A DNA stretch of 64,000 nt. Source: Lactuca virosa. Lineage: Eukaryota; Streptophyta; Magnoliopsida; Asterales; Asteraceae. The stretch covers positions 138,594,759 through 138,658,758 of the forward strand of contig CAKMRJ010005523.1 of NCBI GenBank assembly GCA_928212115.1. The letters are read 5' to 3'. Shown here piece after piece: positions 32,036 through 43,054 of this stretch. Below the pieces are notes generated by a model. That model saw nothing but the letters and a program-made list of their open reading frames with translations, made no database searches and was not told where the DNA came from. The position numbers and the translations under genes are program-made. Position 1 is the first letter of the stretch. Each line of letters starts with the position of its first letter.

Positions 32036-34003
32036 TTTCCAGTACCGGGACTTGTTATTGGGACGTACTCTGATGAGCAGAGAACTGCAGTTACTTGGGA
32101 TCAGGGAAATGTTATGTACTCGTTGCACTCTGCGGGTTGAGCGGGAGAAGTTGGTATATGAGTTTCCTGATTTAAGGCTTTAGGGGTTTTGTTCGAGGCC
32201 GGGATTCGAGTCGCAGGGACTCCGGAAGGGAGTGATGATTATGATCAGTCAGAGTTTTGTAGTTGGAGGGACTGTCAGTTAAGTTATGTTGGGCTTCACA
32301 CTAGTGGGTGGTGGTTAATGTTATAAGTGGGGGAGAATTGTGAATTCTCAAGTTGAGTGTCAGCTATTGAAGGTTTTGTCGGTTGCGGTTCAGATTACAG
32401 TGTCCGAAATAGTTGGAGAGGCGTTAATCGGTGAACCTCTAACGAAGCGGGAATTCTCTGAAGGAATTCAAGAGGCGACAGTTGAGAAGCTAGGAACGCG
32501 TCACTATATCCCTTGTGTAGTGTGCTTATATTTCCTAAGTCTTGGGGTATGTTTCTCCTCGAAGGTGGAACAGACTTTTGGTTCATATCGGACTCGGATT
32601 TCGGTAACCTTGAGAATAAATGTGGAAGTTTTCTCGGACTAGTTTTGTATTAGTAGAATCGGATCAGTCTCGATCCAGTATGGGCTTTGTGGCAAGTGAA
32701 TATGGAGTTAGGGATTCCCAATTATGTGCATGGTAGTGATTCTTCATGTGTATCGGTGGGAATTCAAGGCGACAATAGAGTTGGTTCGGATTATGTGTGA
32801 TCAGGTCTGGGTTATAGTCTGCAAAGTTGAATCTAGAGTTCGGCTATCATTCTATTATGGGGTCGTGTGCGACCAAGGTTTGTAGGATTTTGCACAGATA
32901 AGCAACTTGTTCTATAGGGGATCGTGCATAGTGGGATTTCAGCATTGTGGCGTTGGTTGGTGTTGCGAAGGACGTTGGTTAGGCCTTTTCTTTTGGACAA
33001 GGTTGATAGTTTATCAGGAGCATTCCAGTCATGAGCTGAGGGCCAGGTAGGGCATACTAGACTCATGTTGTGGGCTCATAGGCAATCCAGACTTATGCTG
33101 AGGGCCTTGTAGGGGTATTCCAGTCATAGGCTGTGGGCCTAGCGATCTTAGTATTTCATTTCTCCTGTTGGAGTGCTTTCGTAATGGACACGTTGTTGAG
33201 TTTCCGGCGAGCCGTAATCAGCCACGAGGAGTCAGAAGATTTTGTGAGAAATACAAGGGCAGGTCCTTGAACCTCAAGTTATGAGTTTAGACCTGCGTTT
33301 CGTATATAGTGGTATTCTAATTTAGGGTATTCCATCCCGAGGATGACCGAACCCTATGATTGATTGGAATGGCGTGTTTGGTATTCCAACCCGAGGGTTG
33401 ATTGGGCCAAACATGTGCATGATACGAGGGTATTCCATCCCGAGGATGATTGGACCCATCGTAGGCATGCCTGGTATTCCAGCCCGAGGCTAATTGGACC
33501 AGGTATGAGTGTTTGTGCTTATGAGCCGGTTATTATAGGTATGTGGTTCGGGAACCAAAGGAAACATTGTCTTGTTGATCCAAAAAGGGTTCATCTCTCA
33601 GTTTACATCCCGTTGATCATTATATCACTAGGAATTGGTTATCAAGACGGATTTCTCTTGAGGGAGTACCTAATCTCTTGTCAAAAAGAGAATTATAGTG
33701 TGGGATTTGTGATTCAGTTTTCGGGTGGGAACCCCAGGTTATTAGCAGTTGAGTAGCCAGCTGGGAGATAAGTGCAATGAACTCGGTAATGATCCAATGT
33801 GGGCGGTCTGTCAAGGAGCCGGACTATCTCGAGACTTCAGATTTCGGATTGAGTAAATGTGATCATATTGCAAGGGATTCGTTTATTTTTAGGTTTTAGA
33901 ACCCAACGAGGGTTGGTTACGGTTGCCTTGGAAAGGTTGGGGTTATGCTCGTAATTGTGGCCATGTTGCTCAAGTTGCCTGGCGTGTAAGGGACGATAAG
34001 AAA
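32036..34003 (+). other. Non-coding interior of element A
   Basis: No pol motif. It contains LTR-like cassettes (AATCCAGACT...GGGCC) at 33010-33150 and four copies of a GGTATTCCANCCCGAGG unit at 33326-33505. Related to interiors of C and B. Confidence 0.65.
33326..33505 (+). repeat. Degenerate ~50-bp repeat, four copies
   Basis: GGTATTCCA followed by CCCGAGG and a TTGG-containing tail, starting at 33326, 33380, 33429 and 33473. Confidence 0.75.
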
Positions 34004-34041
34004 CGATTCTGAGGACGAAATCGAATTCAAGTGGGGGAGAG
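34004..34041 (+). promoter_or_regulatory. Pre-LTR stem-loop and polypurine tract of A
   Basis: GATTCTG (34005-34011), loop AGGA, CGAAATC (34016-34022): six of seven pairs including one G-U, plus an outer C-G. Polypurine tract AAGTGGGGGAGAG; LTR begins at 34043. Confidence 0.7.
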
Positions 34042-34042
34042 T

Positions 34043-34497
34043 TGTAACATCCCATTTAAAATTGAATAACTAAAATAATAAACTCGGAACCCCGAGAAGT
34101 AATTTTACTATTATTTTATATTATTATTGTCCCAAAATCAAATAAAAATTAGTGGGGTATTGGTTTCGGGGTGCCAAATGATATACTTTTGATTTCTGAG
34201 GATTAAAGAGTAAATATCGGACTTATTATGAGAAGGATTATTAAAGCCAGGGTAGAAATGGTAATTTATGGATCTTATTTGAGAATAATTGTAGAGGAGG
34301 GGTTGTTTTGTAACTGTTGGTCTTATATTGAAAGGATTTTATGGAGTCAAGGGCCAAATGGTAATTTTGGGACATAAATTGAAAGAATATGGATAAGGAG
34401 GGACCAGAAGTGTTATTATGAAATGAACTTTATGGGACCAGGGTATATAACCCCCTCACCCACTAAACCCTAACCCTAAGTTGGTTGCAGCCGTCAC
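34043..34497 (+). repeat. 3' LTR of A, truncated by insertion of B
   Basis: Matches 28441-28896 of the 5' LTR until GCAGCCGTCAC, where B begins. The remainder is not found to the right of B. Confidence 0.9.
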
Positions 34498-36210
34498 TGT
34501 AACATTCGGACTTTCAGATGCTTTAATGTGTGTTTATCTTTGAGATGTATGGAGTAACTCGACGAGTTGTGAGTCCGACTCGCCGAGTAGGGTCGGGTTG
34601 GCCACATGGGTTTAATGAGTGCACTTGACGAGTCAGAGAGATGACTCGCCAAGTTGGTGCTGGGCAGAGAAACCCTAATTTCCGGGGGTTGGGGCCTATT
34701 TAAAGGCACTTATAGCCTCATTTGGGGCTACACTTCCATGAGAACAAACCCTAGACGACCTTTAAGCTTTGAGAAAGAGTGCTTAGCTAATTGTGAGTGT
34801 TTGGTGCATCTTGTGAAGAGGAGAGAAGAATTCCAAGCCAAGGGACAAGAAGGTGCTGCTAGATCTGAGATTGTTCCTCTTCAGAGCTTCTGGGAAAGGT
34901 ATAAAGCTTGCACCTTTCTCATTATTTTATATAGATCTCATGATTTTATGAATCTAGGGTTTTTCCACCCAAATATGAGGACCTTGAGTGTTTTATGTTC
35001 ATTGAGAGGGATTAAACTTCAGATCTAGACCATATGAGGTCCCTAGAGTCCAAAAGTCCCCGCTTTATCCAACCATAATAGTGATCTTAAGTGAAAAACC
35101 CTTTTTGAGGTGTGTTTCGGCATTTTAAGCTCAAAATGCCATGTATGAACATAAAGCCTATGACTTTACGTGATTAATGAGCCTTAGGAGTGCAGATCTA
35201 GAATTTGGGAAGGTTCTCTGCCTTGAAAACGACTGGATGAGTTATGAGTCCGAATGGACTTGCCGAGTCAAGGAGCCGACTCGACGAGTCGGTGAGGGTT
35301 TGCCCCGATGGGTTTGATTGTGCGATAACTCGGCGAGTTGGGGGTCAACTCGACGAGTTCAGCTGGACTTTCTTGAGACTTCTGAGGAAACGAGGGGACT
35401 CGACGAGTCGCAAGAGTGCACTTGACGAGTCGCAAGAGTGCACTCGACGAGTCGGGTCAAACATGGACTATTGACTCGAGTTGACTTCTGTTGACTTTAG
35501 GGTTTGGTCAACATAAGTAATGGAGACCATAGAGGGGTAAAATGGTCTTTTACCCAATTCGAGAGTTAGAGAGAGAAGAATAACATGTGGTTACTTAGAG
35601 TCGAGAATCGAGTATTAATTAGAGATATTTACCTTATGTGTTAGGCGGTGGCTAGTTCGAGATTCGAGTTCGAGGATATTTGCTAGCTTGTTCGCAAGGT
35701 GAGTCTTCTCACTATACTTTACCTAGAGTGGTACTTATGCGTGACCTGAGGGTCTTATGTGCTTACAATGAGTATTATGTTATCCTGCCTTATGTTTTAT
35801 GTTGCACATTATGTCTTTGTGGTTTATGCTATGCGGAGCTTTACAGACCGGACCAGAGGGTCCAACGAATCATGGGACTGGAGGGTCCCACTGAGACACA
35901 TTGACCGGAGGGTCTTACAGTGATATAGCCTCGAGTGGCTAATGAGCTGTGTGTGTGGTATTTTGGGGAACTCACTAAGCTTCGTGCTTACTGTGTTATG
36001 TGTTATGTGTTTCAGGTCTCGGGATCGCGGGAAGGCACCGACTTGATTGTACACATCAGTGAAGGAGTTATGTTTTGAGGATCCTAGATTTGAATCAAAT
36101 AATTTTGGAGTTGCGATTTGTAAATTAAATAAATAATATTTTCATAAAATGTGTTATGAGAATTATGCGATTTTAAATGAGAATTTTATTTGAAAATTTA
36201 ATGTGTTACA
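34498..36210 (+). repeat. 5' LTR of element B
   Basis: 1713 bp, TGTAACATTC to GTGTTACA. TATA-like CTATTTAAAGG near 34698. ACTCG-N-CGAGT dyads lie on both sides of it (34557-34660, 35228-35455). Donor AAG/GTGAGT with GT at 35699, CTCACTAAGC 35971-35980, acceptor TTTCAG ending 36015 (317-nt candidate intron). GGACC/GGTCC-type repeat cassette at 35845-35922. Confidence 0.92.
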
Positions 36211-36213
36211 AGT

Positions 36214-36226
36214 TGGTATCAAAGCC
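36214..36226 (+). promoter_or_regulatory. Primer binding site of B (one mismatch)
   Basis: TGGTATCAAAGCC three bases after the LTR; one base differs from the initiator tRNA-Met complement. Confidence 0.85.
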
Positions 36227-37075
36227 TTGGTTTGAGGGATTCGGATGCACCTTCGGGTAAGTCTGGACTCAAACTGAGGATTTGAGAAAAGTTTTCAAAA
36301 AGAAAAGATTTTTCTATAACGAGTAAGAGTTTCTAAGAGAAAACGAGAAGGAGCGGTGTGTACAATCAGCCAGAGCCCGAACGGTGATTTCCCAAAGTAC
36401 CCTTACTTACTTGTGTTATTATTGAGATATTAGTGATGCATGCTAGATGATAGGCTAGGTATCCCATATAATAGGGCTAGAGTTGCTTGATTTGTGATGC
36501 CTTAGTCTAGGAATTGTTGTTATCTGTGATGTGATTTGAGTATGTGCGGAGTAAGAGTATCCAACAAGAATATTTCAGGGATAGAGCTTTGAGTAGAGGA
36601 GTAATCTAGGAGAGATACCTAGATGAGCATTGGGGAAGCCTACTGAGAGAGTAGTTAGATACCTGTGTGGGGTAGAGTTGTTTGAATTCGGTGACACCTT
36701 TTGAGTGTGAGTAGAGCAGATAGAGTTGTAACCTAGAGTGGTTTTGCGTGTGGGTGGAGATTATTCGATGCCCGAATGTTGCTTGCTTCGTGCTTTGTGG
36801 AACTCTCGATGATGGGAGTCAACTACTAAGTAAATATGACGATATTCAAGAGGTAGATGGCTGGCATCATAAGGAGTTCTTCAGCAGCTGATGGCATAGA
36901 AGTGTGAGAACCTAGGAAGAGCCTGGGGAGTAACCTTAGTCAGATGAGTACGCTGATAGATTAGAGTATTCGCTGGGGAGCGACCAGGTTTAACGGTATG
37001 GGTGATCGAGAAGGTTGAGCAGCTACTTAGGAAATCTGGAACGATCCGTGTGGAAAGTATGGGTAGATGTGGCAG

Positions 37076-37095
37076 GTAGTATGGGCCCGTACTAC
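37076..37095 (+). promoter_or_regulatory. Leader hairpin of B with GGGCCC loop
   Basis: GTAGTA (37076-37081), loop TGGGCCCG, TACTAC (37090-37095), followed by TGAAAGCAGAGGACCC. Confidence 0.7.
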
Positions 37096-37146
37096 TGAAA
37101 GCAGAGGACCCGTACTCGAAACAGGGAGAGCTCCAGAGGTTCTAAG

Positions 37147-37276
37147 TAGCAGATTGAGAGGAGATAACATGGTTCGGGTACCATGATTTATAGCAGATTG
37201 AGAAGAGATAACATGGTTCGGGTACCATGATTTATAGCAGATTGAAGGGAGATAACATGGTTCCAGTACCATGACT
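37147..37276 (+). repeat. 44-bp tandem repeat, three copies, each with a hairpin
   Basis: Units start TAGCAGATTG at 37147, 37191 and 37235. Each contains CATGGT and ACCATG separated by six bases (the third unit reads TTCCAGTACCATG), a 6-bp stem. Confidence 0.85.
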
Positions 37277-40200
37277 CGTGGTAGGTAAGTGCTTTTGGTT
37301 TTACCAGTTATCCCGTTGTGATTGATTAGACTGAGATCAGATTTGATAGAGTGTGGGGCCAGAGGGCCATGTTGAACGAGTTCAAGGGAGCATACCGTGA
37401 GAGGGAAATCGAGATAGTTTCTGGGAGATTTTTGTGAGATGTCAGTTAGAGTCGCAAGATTCAGGGATGAGTAGAGATGGTGCTTTATGGAGGATTACGG
37501 TCTGAGTTGAGCAATCGGCCGATAGTGGAGACATCACTTTCCATGACCAGAGTCGTGCTATTTCCTTTTCCTATGAGAAGCAGAAGAGCCATTGAGTTTG
37601 AAGGTAAACCCTGTGGGGTAGCATTGGTTGCGATCTTTCGCCGGAGTATCTGGGCAGTTGTCTACCGCAAGGTAGTATTATAGTATGAAAGGATCATCAG
37701 TGGAGACTGAGATGGTCAAGGACAAGGATATACCATATTTGAGTATAGTAGGGCATATGTTAGCAGCAGTGTTGGGTGATCAAGAGGAGTATGTTGGGCG
37801 GTGGCTCTCATCGTCTATGATGGATATTGAGTGTGGGAGTAAGTTCTCTGCTATCATGATAATTCTCATGATGGGACATTGGTTGGGGAGTCGAAGATGA
37901 GGAGTGTGATAGTTCATTAATTTTCAGACTAAGAGTTATGACTACTACATGACAGTTGAGATGTCTGGTAGTGTGTCAGTATGAGATTTGAATGACGTTG
38001 GGAGACTGGTCGAGGAATCAGAAATGAGGTGCGTAATAGTGCATTATTTCCAGATTGAGAGTTAGGACTATGTCGGGACAGTCGGAGTATCCGACGGTGT
38101 GTCGGTCTGAGGCATTCAACATGACTAGGGGCAGTCACGTTGGGAAGTTTTCGAGGATTTTATCTGAGATTCGGGATGTTTGGAGTTGCTTTGTCCCTAT
38201 CGGGAAGATCATCGAGTGTTCTGTGGTACTTTCCAAGAGTTAGTGTGATGTACCTGGTGAAACAGTCTGTCGAATAGATGGTTGGTGTGCCAAATGGTGA
38301 TGGTTCGAGCCCTGAGTGGGGGAGAACCGGGTATTTTATTGAGGATATCAGAGATTTGTTCAACAGCGGCTAGAGGGCTGGATATGGTGACCTACGATAC
38401 GGTTATATGAGACCATGGTTATTGGTGGTCGAGGCAAGGTGCAGAGCGAAATAGTGCATGTTGTACGTGTTCCGGAAGGGATGAGTGTCTCCACAGCAGG
38501 TGGCCGTTGGTCAGAGACCTTGTGGTGGATATGAATTCTTCGAGGTTGTAATGGTAAATTCGAGGTGGTTGGCTCGTAAGGATAGTTTCGGCGGTTGAGA
38601 ATTTCTGGTTCAATGTATGGGTTGTTATATGCAGCTTGGGAAGGATAGTAGTTGATTGGGCAACCAACTTCAGGATCGATATGAGTATTCCTACATGGGT
38701 TTTGAGCGTTAGAGGAGGGAGTTTCGGATTGTCGTCAACGTGTTCTGAGTCATCGATGATTCCTCCGTGTTTCAATTGAGAGTTGGAATATTCCGAAGTT
38801 ACGAGTTGTTTGAGAGGAAGATCCGTTGTGAGATTCTGAAAGGATGCATTGCGGTATCTGGGTATGATGTCGTAAGTAGGAGATCAGTGGTTGAGGCAAG
38901 ACATCGTGAGGTTCTGTGATGGTGTACCAAGGTATCCAAGTAGAATGCCCCGAATTTCGGATTACTTTGAGACTTGAGTTATGAGATGGCAAGTGGAGTA
39001 TCAAGTGACTACAGTTACAGCGGGAGCCCTTCAGCTAATGGTCATCAAATAGGAGATCCAAGAATGTGAATAGCAGCGAGAAAAAAGTGTTGGACACGAC
39101 GGTTGTCGTCAGGAGTGGAGATGCATAACCTGGGTGGGTGTGTGTACCTATCTATGTTGAGCCGTGGAGTATTCAATAGTGAACTTGGTGGGGTGATGAC
39201 TCGAGGAGGAGATTATGGGGTGATAAGAGGGTGAGTGGATCCGAGTGGGAGTAATCACTTCGGATTATCAAGGGAAAACCATGGAATGAGCCCATGGCGA
39301 GTCAGTGAGAAAGAGTGTTGTGATACTGCGGGGAGCCGTAGCATCCATGAGTCAGTTAGAGAGTGTCGTAGGCCTGAGGTGAGCCGTAGCCTTCGCAGTG
39401 AACTTGGTGGGGTGATGACTCGAGGAGGAGATTATGGGGTGATAAGAGGGTGAGTGGATCCGAGTGGGAGTAATCACTTCGGATTATCAAGGGAAAACCA
39501 TGGAATGAGCCCATGACGAGTCAGTGAGAAAGAGTGTTGTGATACTGCGGGGAGCCGTAGCATCCATGAGTCAGTTAGAGAGTGTCGTAGGCCTGAGGTG
39601 AGCCGTAGCCTTCGCGGGTTAGTGAAAGGGAATTTTATGATACTACGGGGAGCCGTATTATTCGCTAGTCAGATCATGATGCGGAAGAGCTTTAGGCTTG
39701 GGTAGCCTTATTTTTTTTTTTGAGTTTCGGGAACCTGGTGGTCGGACCAGGTGCGAGACTGGGGTCTCCATAATTGTCGGGAATCGTTATATTCCGAGTT
39801 AAGTTGTGGTTAATGCAATCGGAAGGAATTTGGGAAGTGATATACGCGTGGGTTGCGGGTCATGGGTCATGAGTTGAGCGCTTCATTGGTACGAGTGGTT
39901 CCAATTCTGTGTTGGACCAAACTCTCGAGTTTGAGTTTAGCTTTGGTGGTGAATTGGGTAGGCGAATGAGATTCTGGATTCAGAGATGGGTTCCATTTTG
40001 AGGGGTATTGTGTGCCATCTGATGTCTTAGACCTGAGTGGGTCAGTTCGTTTGTATGGGAAGGAGCGCGAGACCCATGGAACTAATGAGTAGTAGGAGGC
40101 AGAGTTCGAGGGTGAGACAATTTCAGTTGGGATTGTAGTATTCGCTTGGGGTAAAGCCAACTTCGTGACTTGTGCATCACAATAGGCTGAGATAGTTGTT

Positions 40201-40840
40201 GTGAAAAGGAAGTCAATGAAATGTTTTGGGATATGCAACGGGTAACCTTTGGAGGTTCAACAGTTGGATCGGGAGTTGACCTGGTGCTCAGTGTTGAAGG
40301 GGATCCGAGAGGGAGCTGGGGCTTATGATTATTAGATGTCAGAGGATGTTTCTGAGCAAGCATGATTATTTTCTTGTGTTTGAGGGTAGGGTATTGAGAG
40401 TTCTTTGTTCATATGGTATTTCGATTGTAGTATATTGGATGGGTCTCTGGTGTAATGTGACCCTTTCATTCCTTGGAGTATGATAAGGATTGTTAGTATG
40501 TCTGGTATGAGTGATCGGTGGCAAATTTTTGGGCTTTGACTTGTTTGTATCAGTCGCTATGAGAGAATCAGAGGGGCAATGAGTTTGCAGGGTCCGTTAT
40601 TCGAGGAGCGAATAACATGATGATAGCTTGAGAGAGCGGTCGGGCAGAGAGACAGGCCACTAGAGTTTTCAAATTCTGGTGAGTCAAAAGGGGTATCATA
40701 GCAGCAGAAGGGTATGTCCTCTTTTGGGTTTGGGAGTTCCTATTTGGTTTCAGGTGTCTATGGAGGAAGTTAGTTGTGTGGTATGAGATCCTTTCGATGG
40801 TACTTTTCGGGTTTTTGGGTTCGATCTATGTGACGTCGAG
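37277..40840 (+). other. Non-coding interior of element B
   Basis: G-rich, no recognisable domain in any frame. Open stretches are 60-125 codons and match nothing I know. Holds the 219-bp duplication at 39178-39615. Confidence 0.65.
39178..39615 (+). repeat. 219-bp tandem duplication
   Basis: The segment starting AGTGAACTTGGTGG at 39178 repeats from 39397 with a single noticed difference (CCCATGGCGAG against CCCATGACGAG), so it is recent. Confidence 0.92.
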
Positions 40841-40844
40841 AAAC

Positions 40845-40882
40845 AATTTCGAGGGCGAAATCTAATTCAAGTGGGGGAGAAT
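40845..40882 (+). promoter_or_regulatory. Pre-LTR stem-loop and polypurine tract of B
   Basis: AATTTCG (40845-40851), loop AGGG, CGAAATC (40856-40862): six of seven pairs. Polypurine tract AAGTGGGGGAGA; LTR at 40883. Confidence 0.7.
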
Positions 40883-42137
40883 TGTAACATCCGGACTTTC
40901 AGATGCATTAATATGTGTTTATCTTTGAGATGTATGGAGTAACTCGACGAGTTGTGAGTCCGACTCGCCGAGTAGGGTTGGGTTGGCCACATGGATTTAA
41001 TGAGTGGACTCGACGAGTTAGAGAGATGACTCGCCAAGTAGGTGTTGGGTAGAGAAACCCTAATTTCCGAGGGTTGGGGACTATTTAAAGGCACTTATAG
41101 CCTCATTTGCGACTACACTTCCCTGAGAACAAACCCTAGACGACCTTTGAGCTTTGAGAAAGAGTGCTTGGCTAATTGTGAGTGTTTGGTGCATCTTGTG
41201 AAGAGGAGAGAAGAATTCCAAGCCAAGGGACAAGAAGGTGCTGCTAGATCTGATATTGTTCCTCTTCAGAGCTTTTGGGAAAGGTATAAAGCTTGCACCT
41301 TTCTCATTATTTTGTATAGATATCATGATTTTATGAATCTAGGGATTTTCCACCTAAATATGTGGACCTTGAGTGTTTTATGTTCATTGAGAGGGATTAA
41401 ACTTCAGATCTGGACCATGTGAGGTCCCAAGAGTCCAAAAGTCCCCACTTTATCCAACCATAATAGTAATCTTAAGTGAAAACCCCTTTTTGAGGTGTGT
41501 TTTGGCATTTTAAGCTCAAAATGCCATGTATGAACATAAAGCATGTGACTTTACGTGATTAATGAGACTTAGGAGTGCAGATCTAGAATTTGGGAAGGTT
41601 CTCTGCCTTGAAAACGACTGGATGAGTTATGAGTCCGAATGGACTCGCCGAGTCAAGGAGCCGACTCGACGAGTCGGTGAGGGTTTGCCCCGATGGGTTT
41701 GATTGTGCGATAACTCGACGAGTTGGGGGTCAACTCGACGAGTTCAGCTGGACTTTCTTGAGACTTCTGAGGAAACGAGGGGACTCGACGAGTCGCAAGA
41801 GTGCACTCGACGAGTCGGGTCAAACATGGACTGTTGACTCGAGTTGACTTCTGTTGACTTTAGGGTTTGGTCAACATGAGTAATGGAGACCATGGAGGGG
41901 TAATATGGTCTTTTACCCAATTCGTGAGTTAGAGAGAGAAGAATAACATGTGGTTACTTATAGCTGAGAATCGAGTATTAATTAGAGATATTTACACTAT
42001 GTGTTAGGCGGTGGCTAGTTCGAGATTCGAGTTCGAGGATATTTGCTTGCTTGTTCGCAAGGTGAGTCTTCTCACTATACTTTACCTAGAGTGGTACTTA
42101 TGCGTGACTTGAGGGTCTTATGTGATTACATTGAGTA
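40883..42137 (+). repeat. 3' LTR of B, truncated
   Basis: Close copy of 34498-35760 with the same dyads and donor (near 42060), ending at GAGTA where the gag scrap of another element begins. One 30-bp dyad unit of the 5' LTR is absent. Confidence 0.9.
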
Positions 42138-42261
42138 CTGTATCGCTGGGTAGACACAAACTGTCGAATATCCGTCTTGAGCATGCTCAAGTACTGAGTC
42201 ATATGGGCCTGCTCCGTAGTAGCAAACTCAAGGAGTAAGAGGCTTGGGGAGTTGCGTCACC
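42138..42261 (-). pseudogene. Chromovirus gag scrap
   Basis: The minus strand reads FATTEQAHMTQYLSMLKTDI then RQFVSTQRYS, the capsid segment found in chromovirus gag (E has STEQARMSLYLGILRRDIREF). Only ~40 codons survive between the broken LTR of B and the Ran-binding protein fragment. Confidence 0.7.
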
Positions 42262-42624
42262 GAAAATCGCATACCACATGACTTATCGTTTCCAGCATGT
42301 GCTTGAACAGTCATGTAGGTATAACTACACAACATAACATATGTGAATCGACACCTCTTTCTTTCCACTGTCTTCCATCGTTATCAAACCAATATAAATT
42401 GACTTTACTAAAAAGTAGAAAAATTGAAGGTTAATCTCAAAACCATATAATAAACAACAAAGCAAAATAAGATCATATCAAAAAGGATATACTACAGATT
42501 GAGAATAGCATCATTGTCTTCTTACACAGTATTGACATCGACTTCTTCAAGCTTGACGATCGGAGCAACTTGTGCTCCGTTGTCTTTGGTGGTTTCCTCC
42601 TCTCTATGGATCATTGTTTGCCAT
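42262..42624 (-). pseudogene. Ran-binding protein 1 gene fragment (broken)
   Basis: The minus strand starts ATG (42624-42622, MANNDP), hits TAG, and after a frameshift continues EEETTKDNGAQVAPIVKLEE with VDVNTV, stop, EDNDAILNL. This is the acidic N-terminus of plant RanBP1. GT at 42492 and TTTTTAG ending 42408 bound an 85-nt intron. The next exon reads KVNLYWFDNDGRQWKERGVD, the start of the Ran-binding domain. After a gap, 42314-42262 reads MTVQAHAGNDKSC, a later part of the same domain. Intact protein would bind Ran-GTP in nuclear transport. The retained intron shows a genomic duplicate rather than a retrocopy. Confidence 0.78.
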
Positions 42625-43054
42625 TGAGGTTGAAGATTGTAGAAATCGAAAAATCAACTGTTTCTAGGACTGTTCATAAAAAGGAAATCGATGCTTCTCG
42701 AGGCAGAATTGCGACCAGACGGGTTGGGGAAGAAGAAGAGTGGGGTGTTCTTGTGACTTCTTTTTTTCTCTTTTTCTCTTTTTTTTTTAAATTAGTTTTT
42801 TAAATAAAAATATAAAATAAATTAAAAAATGTATAATTTTTTTATATGGATGATATACCAACCATGATGAAAATCGAAACACATGGAACTTATATAACAA
42901 AATAATAAATAAATAAATAAATAAAGATTAACTTTATTTATAAAGATTTGTCAATACTATATGTTAGCTTTTTATATAAACTGTAAACTCATACTACTTG
43001 TTAGTTATCTTATTTTCAATTGAAAGATAATACATAATAATAACTATAATTTCC
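42625..43054. other. Flank of the RanBP1 fragment, A/T-rich spacer
   Basis: 42625-42720 may be the old 5' leader of the RanBP1 fragment. The rest is T- and A-rich with an ATAA microsatellite at about 42899-42925. No gene seen. Confidence 0.5.

Larger units (their letters stand above)
28441..34497 (+). mobile_element. Non-autonomous chromovirus-related element A
   Basis: 5' LTR 28441-30962, mutated primer site, leader with palindromic-loop hairpin, gag N-terminus only, non-coding interior, stem-loop and polypurine tract. The 3' LTR (34043-34497) is cut by the insertion of element B. No protease, RT or integrase is present. The left flank is ATGAA; a matching right target duplication cannot be seen because the right part of the LTR is lost. 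Confidence 0.85.
34498..42137 (+). mobile_element. Non-autonomous chromovirus-related element B (right end lost)
   Basis: 5' LTR 34498-36210, primer site, leader hairpin, non-coding interior with tandem repeats, stem-loop, polypurine tract, and 3' LTR 40883-42137. The 3' LTR stops about 450 bp short of its end at a breakpoint with unrelated sequence. No pol or gag domain is visible. GTCAC left of the element is the likely target site. Confidence 0.88.

Noticed and set aside
37147..37276. CRISPR-like regular repeats
   Set aside because: Units are contiguous with no spacers, inside a plant retroelement.
42570..42803. 77-codon plus-strand frame as a small gene
   Set aside because: It is antisense to the RanBP1 fragment and runs into poly-T.
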